A stretch of DNA of 64,000 bases from Polytrichum commune (taxonomy: Eukaryota > Streptophyta > Polytrichopsida > Polytrichales > Polytrichaceae): contig OX485807.1 of NCBI GenBank assembly GCA_950295325.1, positions 28,369,666 to 28,433,665 of the forward strand, in the 5' to 3' direction. The translations under genes and the position numbers were made by a program. Positions 1-9,640 of the stretch are shown piece by piece. The first letter of the stretch is position 1. Each line of letters opens with the position of its first letter. The notes beneath the pieces were generated by a model. That model was not told the DNA's origin, did not search any database, and saw nothing but the letters and a program-made list of their open reading frames with translations.

Positions 1-368
1 CCCCAACCAAGAGTTTATGAGAATGAACACAAAGTCGCCCAAGTTTTTTTAATGCTTACATCACCATACACAAAGAGTGGTGTCCGGCTATTAATAACTA
101 GGTTTATAGGTTGTTCCACTATATTAGGATGGGTGGGCCAAGCTAGCCTGGCGTAGGTTGATCCATGATTTAGGATGATGGGTCCCATGCATATATTCTT
201 TTTTATATCTTTTTTTCCTCTCAAGAACTTTGTAATAGAATTTTTTCTCAAAGAAGGATCATACCCATGGTTTCATCCCTCTTTGAGAGACTGTACGGAT
301 AACTCTATTGTGTGAAAGAAATTAAGCTTAGATTCCTCCGGCACTACCCCCAAAGTCCTTGCCTCCAT
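1..368. repeat. dispersed repeat, left flank of the hAT insertion
   Basis: This stretch resembles 59900-60310 at the other end of the window. Both have a run about maintaining 'taatgcttaca/taatgcttaaat', then 'ggatgggtgggcca', then 'ctcaaagaaggat' and 'ggtttcat'. The repeat is cut at 368 by the hAT element. Similar sequence resumes beyond that element (3640-3720), which suggests the insertion split an older repeat. No protein is recognised. Confidence 0.5.
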
Positions 369-1396
369 GTATTCAATGTGTATGTTTGACAAAGTTTTTG
401 CAAGTTTTTCACTTTTGGCACGCAAAAACTTGCACAAAACAAAAGTGCACGTCAATTGACACACACAATTTAGAAGTTGACACGTACTATGACTTGTGAA
501 GGAAAAAAAACACATCAATTGACATGCTAGAAATTGAAATGACATGTATTACTAGGCAACTTAAGTACTATAAATTATAGCTCAAGTATCCGGAAAACGT
601 AACCCATAATAATAGGAGAGCTTCCTACACTCACTTACATACTTAAGTTTAGCCTTGTTTTTGTAATTTCCTTTGTAACTGGGAAGGCTCTACAGTTGAG
701 ATGGTGATTAGAGAGGTGGTGGAGGCTAAGTACAAGGCTGACAATAATACCATATGAATGTACTTGTCATATGACTACACGTAATGAAGATCATGTAGTC
801 ATGTAAATACAAAACATGATTAATTCTAGTCAAAGAACATGACTACACATGACTAAATATAATCATATAGGTATGACTAAATATAGAGAGAAATGACGAA
901 GGGTCAAGGAACAGCCCAAAACGAGGTCCTAAAACCCCATGGGAACGCGCCATGAAGAACGAAAGTTGTTCGATATGACCGTAGTCATTTTGTCTGGAGC
1001 GACTAGTCTGACATGACCAAGTTGAGGATTAAAAATGATGCTAGTCATCAATGCATTTTCTTGCCTATATTAGTCATAAACCCCAATCATTTTTTTGTGT
1101 TTTCCTTGTAGTGCATTGTCTCTGGTCCATTACGGATGTATTTCCATAAGTGTTTTGTACAAGTATGTGAATGAACAATTTGCCCCAATGAATCTCGAAG
1201 AGTAATGCTTTAGCTGGTTGAAAATTGGGTTAATTATGAGGTGTCCCAGCTTGACACAGGGATGATTTGAAATATATTTTGCATAGTGCAGATGGTACAC
1301 CAGAATCTATGTATAAGGTTGGCACTGGACTATTGGAGAAAATGCATTAGATGCCTCTCAACCAAGTGTCTTTAGCCATTGATGGGGCTTCTAGTA

Positions 1397-2149
1397 GGGG
1401 GCATTCACGGTTGAGGTACTACTTTTGGGACAAAGGACTTAAGGACTTTGTCGCATTAATCTTGGTTTTTATCATGATTTACTATTATTTGATCAATAAA
1501 TTTTACATAAACAAGTAGATAGTTCATAAGCTTTATCAAGAAAGATTTTTATTATTATTTAATAATCACCCTAAACCCTAAACCCTAGGCCACATCAGTG
1601 GCATTTTTTTGCTATTTAGGTGTGCATTGGTGGTCAATTATTTCCTGTTATGTATCTTGGTACCTTGGTAAAAGTGTCATGTGTCCATTCATATAATTTT
1701 TTTTGTCCAATTCTAATACTAGACGTTCCTTCTATGTGTGGCCGTGAGTATATGTATATTTGGACATGTTTGGTGCCACATGTAAAGTTGGGCAATTGCT
1801 ATTCAATACATATTAGGTTCTATTGGTACACACTTGAACGATGAGTGTGAGGAAATTTTTTGGGATCGTTTCGATTGATTCTTGTTGTCCTTTTCATTCC
1901 TTGATCCTAAAGTGAACAATTAAGACAGCACTCCTGAATGTTCTTTAAGGAATCAAAAGGATATCTTAGATGACCCTATTCCTTCTAAATTATCTTTGTT
2001 AGTGTACTCGATATGGAGTATGAAATGTAGGTATGACCCAAAATATGCTTCACAATACAAATCTAAGCATACCAAGCATGTGAAGTTATCCAAAAAAATC
2101 CGTTTTCCGTTAGACGGCCAAAAGTAGTACCCCAACCGTGAATGGCCCC
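1397..2149. mobile_element. 753-bp non-autonomous TIR element nested in hAT transposase
   Basis: The left end reads GGGGGCATTCACGGTTGAGG and the reverse complement of the right end reads GGGGCCATTCACGGTTGGGG; the match continues through GTACTACTTTTGG. AGTA flanks both sides (1393-1396 and 2150-2153). Removing the element and one AGTA restores an uninterrupted transposase reading frame across the site, so the boundaries are well supported. A 4-bp duplication is not the rule for common plant superfamilies; the true duplication could be shorter (TA or GTA) with chance extension. There is no coding capacity; a short telomere-like motif lies inside. Confidence 0.8.
1569..1587. repeat. telomere-like CCCTAAA tract (2.7 copies)
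   Basis: There are two full CCCTAAA units plus CCCTA, matching the Arabidopsis-type plant telomere repeat. It lies inside the 753-bp nested element, so it is part of that element's body rather than a chromosome end. Confidence 0.6.
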
Positions 2150-3639
2150 AGTATGACGGGACACCATACGAGACTAGCGGCTAGAATGCATGTAGAGGTA
2201 TTGTATTGCACATCGTGAAGCTTTACTTGCAATAGATGCAGCTAGAGCTTTTCTAGAGTTTCAAATATTGGATCGTTTTGCCAACAAAGTTTATGAGTGG
2301 GTGGGCCGTAGTACAAATCGACGCAACGAGCTAAAACGATTGTTGAAGGATGTATTTGAAGAAGATTATGTAGTGGTTTTACAAATTCATACAGTATGGT
2401 GGCTTTCTCAAGGTAATGTCATGACCCACTTACTACAGTGTATGCCGACAATATTGGAATTATACATAGATGAAGAGCCGCATTGGTATGAGATCATGTG
2501 CTCTTTTAAATTCCATTTTTATCTAAACTTGCTTGTAGATAATTTACACAAGCTGAATAAATTGAATATCAAATTTCAATATGATATGGTTGATGTCACA
2601 ACTATTTGTCCAACCATCAATATCACTATTTCAATTTTATCATGTCATTTTTAATCCAGGAATGGACCTATGGTTTGGTCATACAAACAACAGTTTGGGA
2701 AACTTCTTGAGGGAATCTCCAGCAAATCTTCAATTGAGTTATGAAAACAATATAGGAGATCGTATTATTCATGCATTGGCAACCGATGGGCCCAATGAAC
2801 TACAACAATGCATCTTATTGGATGCATCTTATGTGCAAAGAATTGTTCATGCTTTGAATGATTGTTTCCCAAACCTTCCAGTATTCAATGCAGCCAAAAT
2901 TTTGCAATCCCTCGTAATTATCCAAATGGATATAATGACCAAATCACAAATACTGAATTGTGGCTCGAAAGGATATTGTTGAAGTTTTAATAAACTGAAG
3001 AAGAAAGTGACATTTGTAAGGGAGAACTCTTGGAATTTACGGAAAGACTTCAACATGAGTATGAGATCAAAATGATATTTGAGGCTTGGCGCATATGTGG
3101 TAGCAATTTGGAATGACACACAAATTGGCCTAAACTTATGCATCTTTGGCAAAAGAAAATTATACTCATTGCATCAAGTATAGCTATTTGTGAAAGAGGA
3201 TTTTCCAAAGAAAATGCAGTCAAAAGCCATTGCGCAATAGGTTGAACTTGAAGACCCTTGATGCTCTTATGCACGTCTCTCTTTGTGGGCTTGAAGGGGA
3301 TGCAATGGATTGGGCTACCATCTTTAACATTTGGAGAAACATGCGAGACCGAAGGATACTTATGCTTGATTGATAGTTTTTTTTTTGTTACAAATCAAGA
3401 TTGTATTTTGATTATTCAAAATGTTAGTTTTTCTAAAATATTGTGTAACCCAAAATTGAGGTGACATTTTAAAGTAAAATGTACATGTCAATTTACATTC
3501 ACTTTTGTTTTTAAAAACGTCACATGACACTTCAGATTTGAAGTTGAACATCAAATGAAAATTGTCAAACATACACATTGCATGCACCTCCATCCCACTC
3601 CGCGTGCATGCAATGAACAACGAGAACCAGATCGCTAGT

Positions 3640-3860
3640 AACAGATGAGACAGTTGAGTCTGAGAAATAACCGGATGAAGTTCAAGACTCCAAGAAAATT
3701 ACCCATCGTTTTATAGGAATTTAGAGATTATACTTCAAATTCTGTGGGTCTAATTCAAAATCAACATTTAAACCATCTGAACTTGGAAACAAAAGGATCT
3801 CGACTGAGTATGATCAAATATCTCCGAGGACATTGCCTTCATGCACACTTGAAGGGGTAG
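3640..3860 (+). repeat. dispersed repeat family (4 copies seen)
   Basis: Shared blocks are 'gagaaataaccgg', 'gttcaaga', 'aaattacccatc.tttta' and 'cttggaaaca..aggat'. They recur at 22790-23020, at 32895-33010 (second half only) and as a complement at about 60290-60390. No coding potential or clear termini were found. It may be part of a decayed LTR or larger DNA element. Confidence 0.5.
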
Positions 3861-3914
3861 GATATCCTTCCTTCCAATGTCCGCAAACATTGAATCACCT
3901 AAGGTGTATGAGTT

Positions 3915-4165
3915 CTAAATGGTTGCTTTTCCAACTTGCCCACTTCTCCTAAGATGTGAAAGATGGTTAGCACAAGATGGTTAGCAAACATAGATCAAGG
4001 CCTTAGCCACTTTCCTCATAATTTTCAGAGCTCATATGAATATCTAATGCATTATCAAAGTGAAGATTCTTGTGCTCATTAAATGGTTGTATAAGTTCCT
4101 TTAATTATGTTGACTGTTGAGCCTAAAAAAGTATTTTGAACATGCAATCTAATCTCTTTTAAATA
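3915..4165 (+). repeat. dispersed repeat family
   Basis: This contains 'catatgaatatctaa.tcatta.caaagtgaagattct.gtgctcatta' type sequence, repeated at 20580-20900, weakly at 10590-10760, and as a complement at about 29530-29870. Divergence between copies is high. No ORF is supported. Confidence 0.55.
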
Positions 4166-4804
4166 GTCCTAAAGTGGCCCTTAGTGAGGTTCTTTTGGAC
4201 AAGTTCTCTAAGTTGAATCTTGGTACACTAATATGTGCTATTAGGTTGGCCTTGTGAACAAGTTGACTCTCCTGGGGGGTGGACTCTTCATTGGAAACCT
4301 ATAATGACGTGTGTGCGTTGCTATAAAATTAAACCCCCTATATACGAGAAGTTTATAGAGATAAAGAAATGTACATGTACTAACGGCATGCTAAAAAATG
4401 GTCTCATGTATTTATACTAAGCTCTTCAATGTAATGTAATAAATGCCTCCACTACATATACGAAATATAAATCTCAAATTAAACAAGCATTTATTACATA
4501 TAAAATCCATTTTCACTTTCCAATAAGAATGTCATTGATCATACAAGCATGAATGCTTAGAGACACCAATATTGAGAAATTTCAAAATTAACATTGCAAA
4601 AGCTTTATAATTTAATCACAATATTGTGATTGCTATGAGCTCAAACCACCCAACCATAGGAGAGACAAAAGACCCTCTCTCCTTTTTATGCCAAAACATT
4701 ATTTTTTTCTTTTTATTTCTCATATAGTAAAATTCTTCTATTCATAGCTCTATGTTTGGTTCTACTCTGAATCTTCTATCTTTTGGCTCAGCCACAATCC
4801 ACTA
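4166..4804. other. no gene seen
   Basis: AT-rich sequence with only short chance ORFs. No element boundaries were recognised. Confidence 0.4.
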
Positions 4805-5119
4805 GTTGGAACTGTCTAATTCCAACTAGATTTATTCATTGAGAGTTGTCTAGCTCCAATGAATAACATCCATCCCTTGGGAGTTCTCGAACTATGATTC
4901 ATGTCTTCTAGTTGGAGTTGTCTAACTCCAACACAAAGATCTTCCAGAGTGAGTTATCTAACTCCTAGTTGGAGTTGTCTAACTCTAATGCAAAGATCTT
5001 CAATCAAGAGTTGTCTAACTCCTACGCACAATTCCTTCATGAGTTGTCTGGCCCTTGTGCATCATTCTCTCTTGGGTTATTTGACCCAATTCTTTCTTTG
5101 GAGTTGTTTGACTCCAAAC
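4805..5119. repeat. array of about ten short imperfect palindromes (hairpin array)
   Basis: Each unit is an inverted repeat around a GTCTA or TTTGA centre, spaced roughly 15-40 bp. The best unit (4911-4932) has 9-bp perfect arms, GTTGGAGTT and AACTCCAAC, around GTCT. Others start near 4805, 4834 (arms extended to ATTCATTG/CAATGAAT), 4880, 4951, 4968, 5008, 5041, 5072 (TTGGGT/ACCCAA) and 5098 (TTTGGAGT/ACTCCAAA). Arm sequence changes from unit to unit, mostly with matching changes on the other arm. Sequence between units is not conserved except a 'caaagatctt' shared by two or three spacers. Confidence 0.75.
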
Positions 5120-5568
5120 ACCATCTACTCACATGCTTAGTACAACAAAATATGATTAGTCTTTCTTTCTTGCATAATTCAAAATTAAATCTTTTAATCC
5201 GTGTATATCACAGTCCACTCCCCAAATTGACTCTTTACCCATGCAAATTACCTTGGATCAAGATCAGATTTAAAAACCTTGTAAATTTTTCATTCATTTG
5301 TTTAGCAAGTACAATTTTTAAAATGATCATCAAATTATATATTCAAAATATTTTGGAATGTCAATTAATCAGCAAGGATCAACCTAGTTGCACAAATCAA
5401 TGTAGATGGGAGAAGGTTTTGTCCAAAGATAGGTGACAATAAGGTGTCAACCAATGAGAGCTTTCCATTTGACTATGCTTGACATTTGTGAATGTATTCA
5501 AGGACCTTGATTATTCTATTTATTATTAAAGCTAGCTTCCTCACACATGATAAACTATAATTAATCAA
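5120..5568. other. no gene seen
   Basis: The open frame running from 4969 to 5436 on the plus strand mostly translates the hairpin array and has no recognised domain. The remainder is AT-rich. Confidence 0.4.
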
Positions 5569-5762
5569 CATTTGTGAAATTTCAGAGTGCCATAGTCTCC
5601 CAATTTTGTGTTAGGCCTACCTCCAAGAGTGGTTTTTGAAAATAATCCAAGTGATCATGAAACATGATCCATTTGATGCCATTTAGGAATCCATGCAAAC
5701 GTTACGTCCACCTTGTAGTCACTTACTCCATTGGTCCCTCAAGTGTACGTAGTGTGCAAGGC
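5569..5762 (+). mobile_element. fragment of Tourist-like MITE family T1 (internal part)
   Basis: This matches the internal part of the full copy at 46558-47050, in the same order: 'tttgtga', 'gtctccc.attttgtgt', 'ccaagag.ggtttttgaaa', 'gatgccat', 'cacttactccattggtccctcaag'. Both termini are missing. Confidence 0.65.
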
Positions 5763-7003
5763 TTTTTTTTGCACCTGTCACAAACTATATATATATAATG
5801 TATGGAATCAATCTTGCCCGTCAAAAGAAAAGCTAAAATGAAAAAATGCTCGTCACATGGAAAGGCAAGAAACAAATAAAAAAACGCCCCCACAACCATA
5901 ACATGTCAACCATATCCCATGACCATGGGGGCATACAATGTTGTATCCGGCAATATATAAACCACTCTTCAATATCATATTGACTTACTTAAGAGATACG
6001 AATCAACTTCTACGCCTATAAGTTTTTTGCTCCTTGTATTCAAACAAGTTTTCCCTACAATCTCTTGACATACCCCTCACCGATCGAATCCTATCTTTAG
6101 GATTTTCACATCCATTGCACTCGATGGTATTGACCAAATAAATCTTGGAGTGACATGTGCATTGAGTGTTAAAAGCAAAAAGTTTGTCCAGGAATGTGTT
6201 TGCAATGTGTTTGCAAACATTTTGTCCATGAATAGATGATTTGCAAAATATTTCTTGCAATGGAATACTCTAACTTCTATGGAACTTTTAATCTTTCTTA
6301 GATAGGGTGGTTCCATCATTAGTTAGCTGTCTAGTTGATAATAATTACCTACCTTTTTGTTTTGTCATATGTGGGTGTGTGCATGTCTCTCTACACGGGG
6401 AAAAGTAGTTGGTGTGGTTAATAGTTTGTTACTTGTTGTGACAGAAGTATAATGTTGTGGTTTAGAGTGGTTGTTCAAGATAATTGTCAGTCTGAATCAT
6501 GGTTGGGGGGTTCAAGAAAAAAACAACCAATTCTTTGCAAAAATGGATAAGGAAATGCACATGTGTATATATAAGTATGGAATTGTGTTATTAGAGATAC
6601 TTGATTGGTGTATGAGTTCATATTATGTCCAAAAGTAGAGGTTCACATAAAACATACCAAATTATTATACATCAGTGCATCTTAATTGTTTGTTTTTATC
6701 AAACTAGATTCTCAAAATCAACCTCAAGATGGCATTCCGAAGTAATTTAAGATTGGGCAGACCAAGGAGGGATACTCACCTACTCACCATAACATCTTTA
6801 TTTGGTTCTTAAGGTTTATAGAGACATGAACTTTCTCAGGAGGTACATACCCTAAATTGTTTCATCTAAGCTATGTAAAATTTGAAGTTATTGACTATGT
6901 AAATTTTTTATGTGGATTATTGAATTGTGAGAATTATGTGAAGAATATTTGTGTTTTGTATTATCTTAAAAATAATACCCTATAATTTTTTGTTTTTTTG
7001 AGG
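5763..7003. other. no gene seen
   Basis: AT-rich intergenic DNA. Minus-strand open frames at 6003-6319 are short and show no domain. Confidence 0.4.
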
Positions 7004-7215
7004 TTTTCTTTACTTTGTGTTATTTTTCAAAGAATTTCTTTTAGTTTTCATTTTCTTACACTTTGATCAATCAAAGATGGTTTTGTATAGATTGCATCGC
7101 AAACTCAAGTTTTCTTTACTTTGTGTTATTTTTCAAAGAAGTTCTTTTAGTTTTCGTTTTCTTACACTTTGATCAATCAAAGATGGTTTTGTATAGATTG
7201 CATCGCAAACTCAAG
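7004..7215 (+). repeat. 106-bp tandem duplication
   Basis: 7004-7109 and 7110-7215 are head-to-tail copies starting 'ttttctttactttgtg' and ending 'gcaaactcaag'. They differ at only two or three positions, so the duplication is recent relative to the surrounding decay. Confidence 0.9.
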
Positions 7216-7584
7216 TGAACAAGTTGCTTTCAAGCATTGAGCATTCACCTTCTGGTGATGATTATTGGACTCCCAAGAAGTTTAACAACGTGCATCCACA
7301 AGAGCTTGGACACGAACATATGAATTGAAGTTCAAATCATCTTGGGAAATTGCCAGGAAATGGCTCATGCATATGAGACCACATGGTGAGCCTACACATG
7401 CTTATACGAAATGCTTTGCATATGAGGAATTATGTGTTAACTCACCATGGGGTTCGGGAGCAAGTTCCAAAAGCATGCAAACATCATCCATATGTGACCA
7501 CGAGAGAAAGCAATGATCACAAATCCGTGATGGCTAGATGAGAAGCTCTTCATTTTCCTCCAACTAGTTTGGTTTCTATTACTC

Positions 7585-8145
7585 ATCATGTATGTGTAAG
7601 CAATTGTGGATAGCTTGAATGAAAGATTTCTTGATTTACGTGTTTTTAACGCATCAAAACTTTTCAATCCAAAGTATTATCCAAGTGATGAAGAAGTTCA
7701 TATAACTATGTTAGAGCAATGGTTGGAGAGATTGATCATTAAATTTGGATTGATGGCGGTTGAAAGTGATGCAAGTAGAGCTAAGTTGCTTGAGTTTGTA
7801 AAAACTTTGAGGCATAAATGTGAAAACAAATTATTGCATGAGGCATGGCAATGTTGTGGGGGCATCAACAAGTGGTATACCAATTGGCCACATTTCATGA
7901 AACTTTGGCAAAAAATACTTGTCAGTTCCTCAAATATTGTAATTTGTGAAAGGGGATTTTCAAAACAAATTGCTACCAAGTGCCACTTGTGAGCTTCATT
8001 GAAGTTGGACACTTTGGATGCTTTGATGTGAGTATCATCATGTAGGATAGAGTTGAAGAATATGGATTGGAGGATAATATTTCAGTTATGGTGCAACATG
8101 AGGAATCAAAGAGTTCTTAGTTTGGACTAAAGAAGATCAAACTTC
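7585..8145 (+). pseudogene. hAT transposase C-terminal fragment
   Basis: The open frame from 7606 to 7992 carries LNERFLDLRVFNASKLF, then WLERLIIKFG, then WPHFMKLWQKILV and ICERGFSKQIATK. This is the C-terminal dimerisation region seen in the pseudogene at 1250-3360. After an internal stop the tail continues (LDTLDALM, then MDWRIIFQLWCNMRNQR) to about 8130. The N-terminal two thirds are absent and no TIR was found. It is a broken relative of the first hAT copy. Confidence 0.75.
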
Positions 8146-8337
8146 TTTACATTTATTTTTAAAAGAATACAATTTGATCTTCAATTTTGTGTATAAGATT
8201 GAGATTTTCTCAACCTATCATTTGACAAGTAGTATTTTATGTTGTCCGTCACATTAAAACGGGGATAAAATAAAATTAAAAAAATAACTCTTAAAAAATC
8301 ACATGAAGGTGGACCCGTCAAAAAGGAACATTGGTAA

Positions 8338-8432
8338 TGTGAAGTGAACTTGGACCCGCTTCACCTTTTCCACCAATGAGTGCTTGAAGTGCAATAGTCA
8401 CAAGCCCTCAATCTTGTGTGTGAAGTGGCCCC
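8338..8432 (+). mobile_element. MITE family T1, right-end fragment
   Basis: This matches the right terminus of the copy at 46558-47050: 'ttttccaccaatgag.gcttgaagtgcaat', then 'cttgtgtgtgaagtgg'. About 95 bp remain. Confidence 0.7.
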
Positions 8433-9112
8433 TATATGTAGCTTGTTGCTCATAGGCAACATATTTTTTCACATTCTTGATGTACCATAGAGAGTTCCTT
8501 ATTTCATCTTTACATGTGTTGGAATGTAGTTTCCACGTGGGATACAAGTGGGCCATGATGAATGTGAGCATGACACGTGGCAATTTGAGGGGAAAATCAT
8601 TGTTAAGTGTTAGAAAAGAGAGCCCTCTATGGTTTTTTGGGAAAGTTCCGGTACGCGTCTAATGGGATCCTCTGAAAAAATCATTGGCACATTGCAAAAG
8701 TTAGATGTCCATAAAGAGTTTGCCAAACTTTTTGTAATGTATTCCGAGGGCATCATAATATCATTTAGCCATATAGTGGAGTTCCCATTTCTATATTTAG
8801 CATTTGACAAGGCCTCCACTACTTAACCTTCATGAGAAGAAACCCATATAATAGGAAGAAACTAACACTGCTATGAATAGTGAATAATGTCAATATAAAT
8901 AATATGAATATTTGTAACTAGTTCCAATATTTTAGTAAATATTGTTGCTATGAATATGTTTTTTAGTGAATAATAACGGGAGGAACAATGTTTCTTGTGA
9001 ATAGTCCCAAGAATATAACTCCACCCAAATTTCCAAGTGGGCAACGTACATGTATGAACAATAACTAAAAAATACTATATTGTTTATGGTATTTAGTAGT
9101 GCCACATACCCA
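8433..9112. other. no gene seen
   Basis: Short overlapping ORFs on both strands (8398-8826) have no recognised domain. Confidence 0.4.
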
Positions 9113-9185
9113 TTGTATGCATGCTAGTTTACATTAATGTTGTATGCTAGTTTACATTGATGTTGTATGCTAGTTTACATTAATG
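9113..9185 (+). repeat. 23-bp tandem repeat, about 3 units
   Basis: The unit begins TTGTATGC and ends TTTACATTAATG. Copies start at 9113 (with a 4-bp insertion), 9140 and 9163. Confidence 0.85.
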
Positions 9186-9640
9186 CTCAACAACTTCACT
9201 ACTAGTGTCACCTCATGACACTTGGCATTCAAGTACACTTACTAATATCTTGGCATGATACATTCAATAGTATTGTCAGGTGTATGCCTATGTTACACAA
9301 TGGTCTACAAGTTAACCAAAGTGTATGCAAATGACATTTGGCATGACTTATGAGTATCTTTGAGAATCTTCCTTTGGCATACTAAAATGTAAATACATGA
9401 CATTTATCATTAGTATGATCAATCATTTTTTCCTGCACATACTAAAATGCAAACTATCATCACAAGTATCTCAATGTACTAGGCTAAATGTTAAGATAAT
9501 GACTTATATTAACAAATAATATCATATTGACAATTGGCAAACGTGACACTTTGAAACCTTTAGGTATCTAGTTTAGGTCTTTTGTAAATAATCTGCATGA
9601 CACTAACTATCATAAATAATGTATTTTATTTGGGGGTGCC
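9175..9640 (+). repeat. dispersed repeat, copy 1 of 2
   Basis: It is collinear with 49270-49770. Shared blocks include 'cacttggca.tcaag', 'cttactaatat.ttggca', 'aggtgtatgcctat.ttacacaatg.tctacaag', 'gcaaacgt.acacttt' and 'cataaataatg'. There are no ORFs and no obvious inverted ends. Confidence 0.65.

Larger units (their letters stand above)
1250..3360 (+). pseudogene. hAT transposase pseudogene, ZNF862/KIAA1586-like clade
   Basis: Recognisable blocks in order are: a catalytic-region piece ending DGASS just before the nested insertion; MTGHHTRLAAR directly after it; DRFANKVYEWVGRSTNRR (from 2268); a VWWLSQGNV block (about 2395); a leucine-rich middle region; and the C-terminal dimerisation signature ICERGFSKENAVKSH (near 3185-3230), followed by MDWATIFNIWRNMRDRR to about 3350. 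These are hallmarks of domesticable hAT/ZNF862-type transposases. There is a TAG before the first block, a frame change near 2650, further stops near 2980-3000 and 3240, and a 753-bp insertion. It cannot encode a functional protein. Confidence 0.8.
369..3585 (+). mobile_element. hAT element with long terminal inverted repeats
   Basis: The ends are inverted copies sharing CAATGTGTATGTTTGACAA: forward near 375 and as its complement near 3563-3580. Weaker inverted similarity continues inward for over 100 bp. Flanking 8-mers are GCCTCCAT (361-368) and ACCTCCAT (3586-3593), a 7/8 match of the length expected for a hAT target duplication. Remnants of a hAT transposase lie inside on the plus strand. 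The element is dead (stops, frameshifts) and carries a nested 753-bp insertion at 1397-2149. The exact end base is uncertain by 1-2 nt. Confidence 0.6.

Noticed and set aside
1569-1587. Chromosome-end telomere
   Set aside because: Fewer than three repeat units, enclosed in a bounded mobile element.
4805-5119. CRISPR-like array
   Set aside because: The units are short palindromes with drifting sequence and variable spacing in a plant nuclear context; there are no uniform spacers and no cas genes.
4901-5436. Overlapping plus-strand ORFs of 79 and 155 codons
   Set aside because: They translate the hairpin array and AT-rich DNA, have no domain, and their internal peptide repeats are a by-product of the palindromes.
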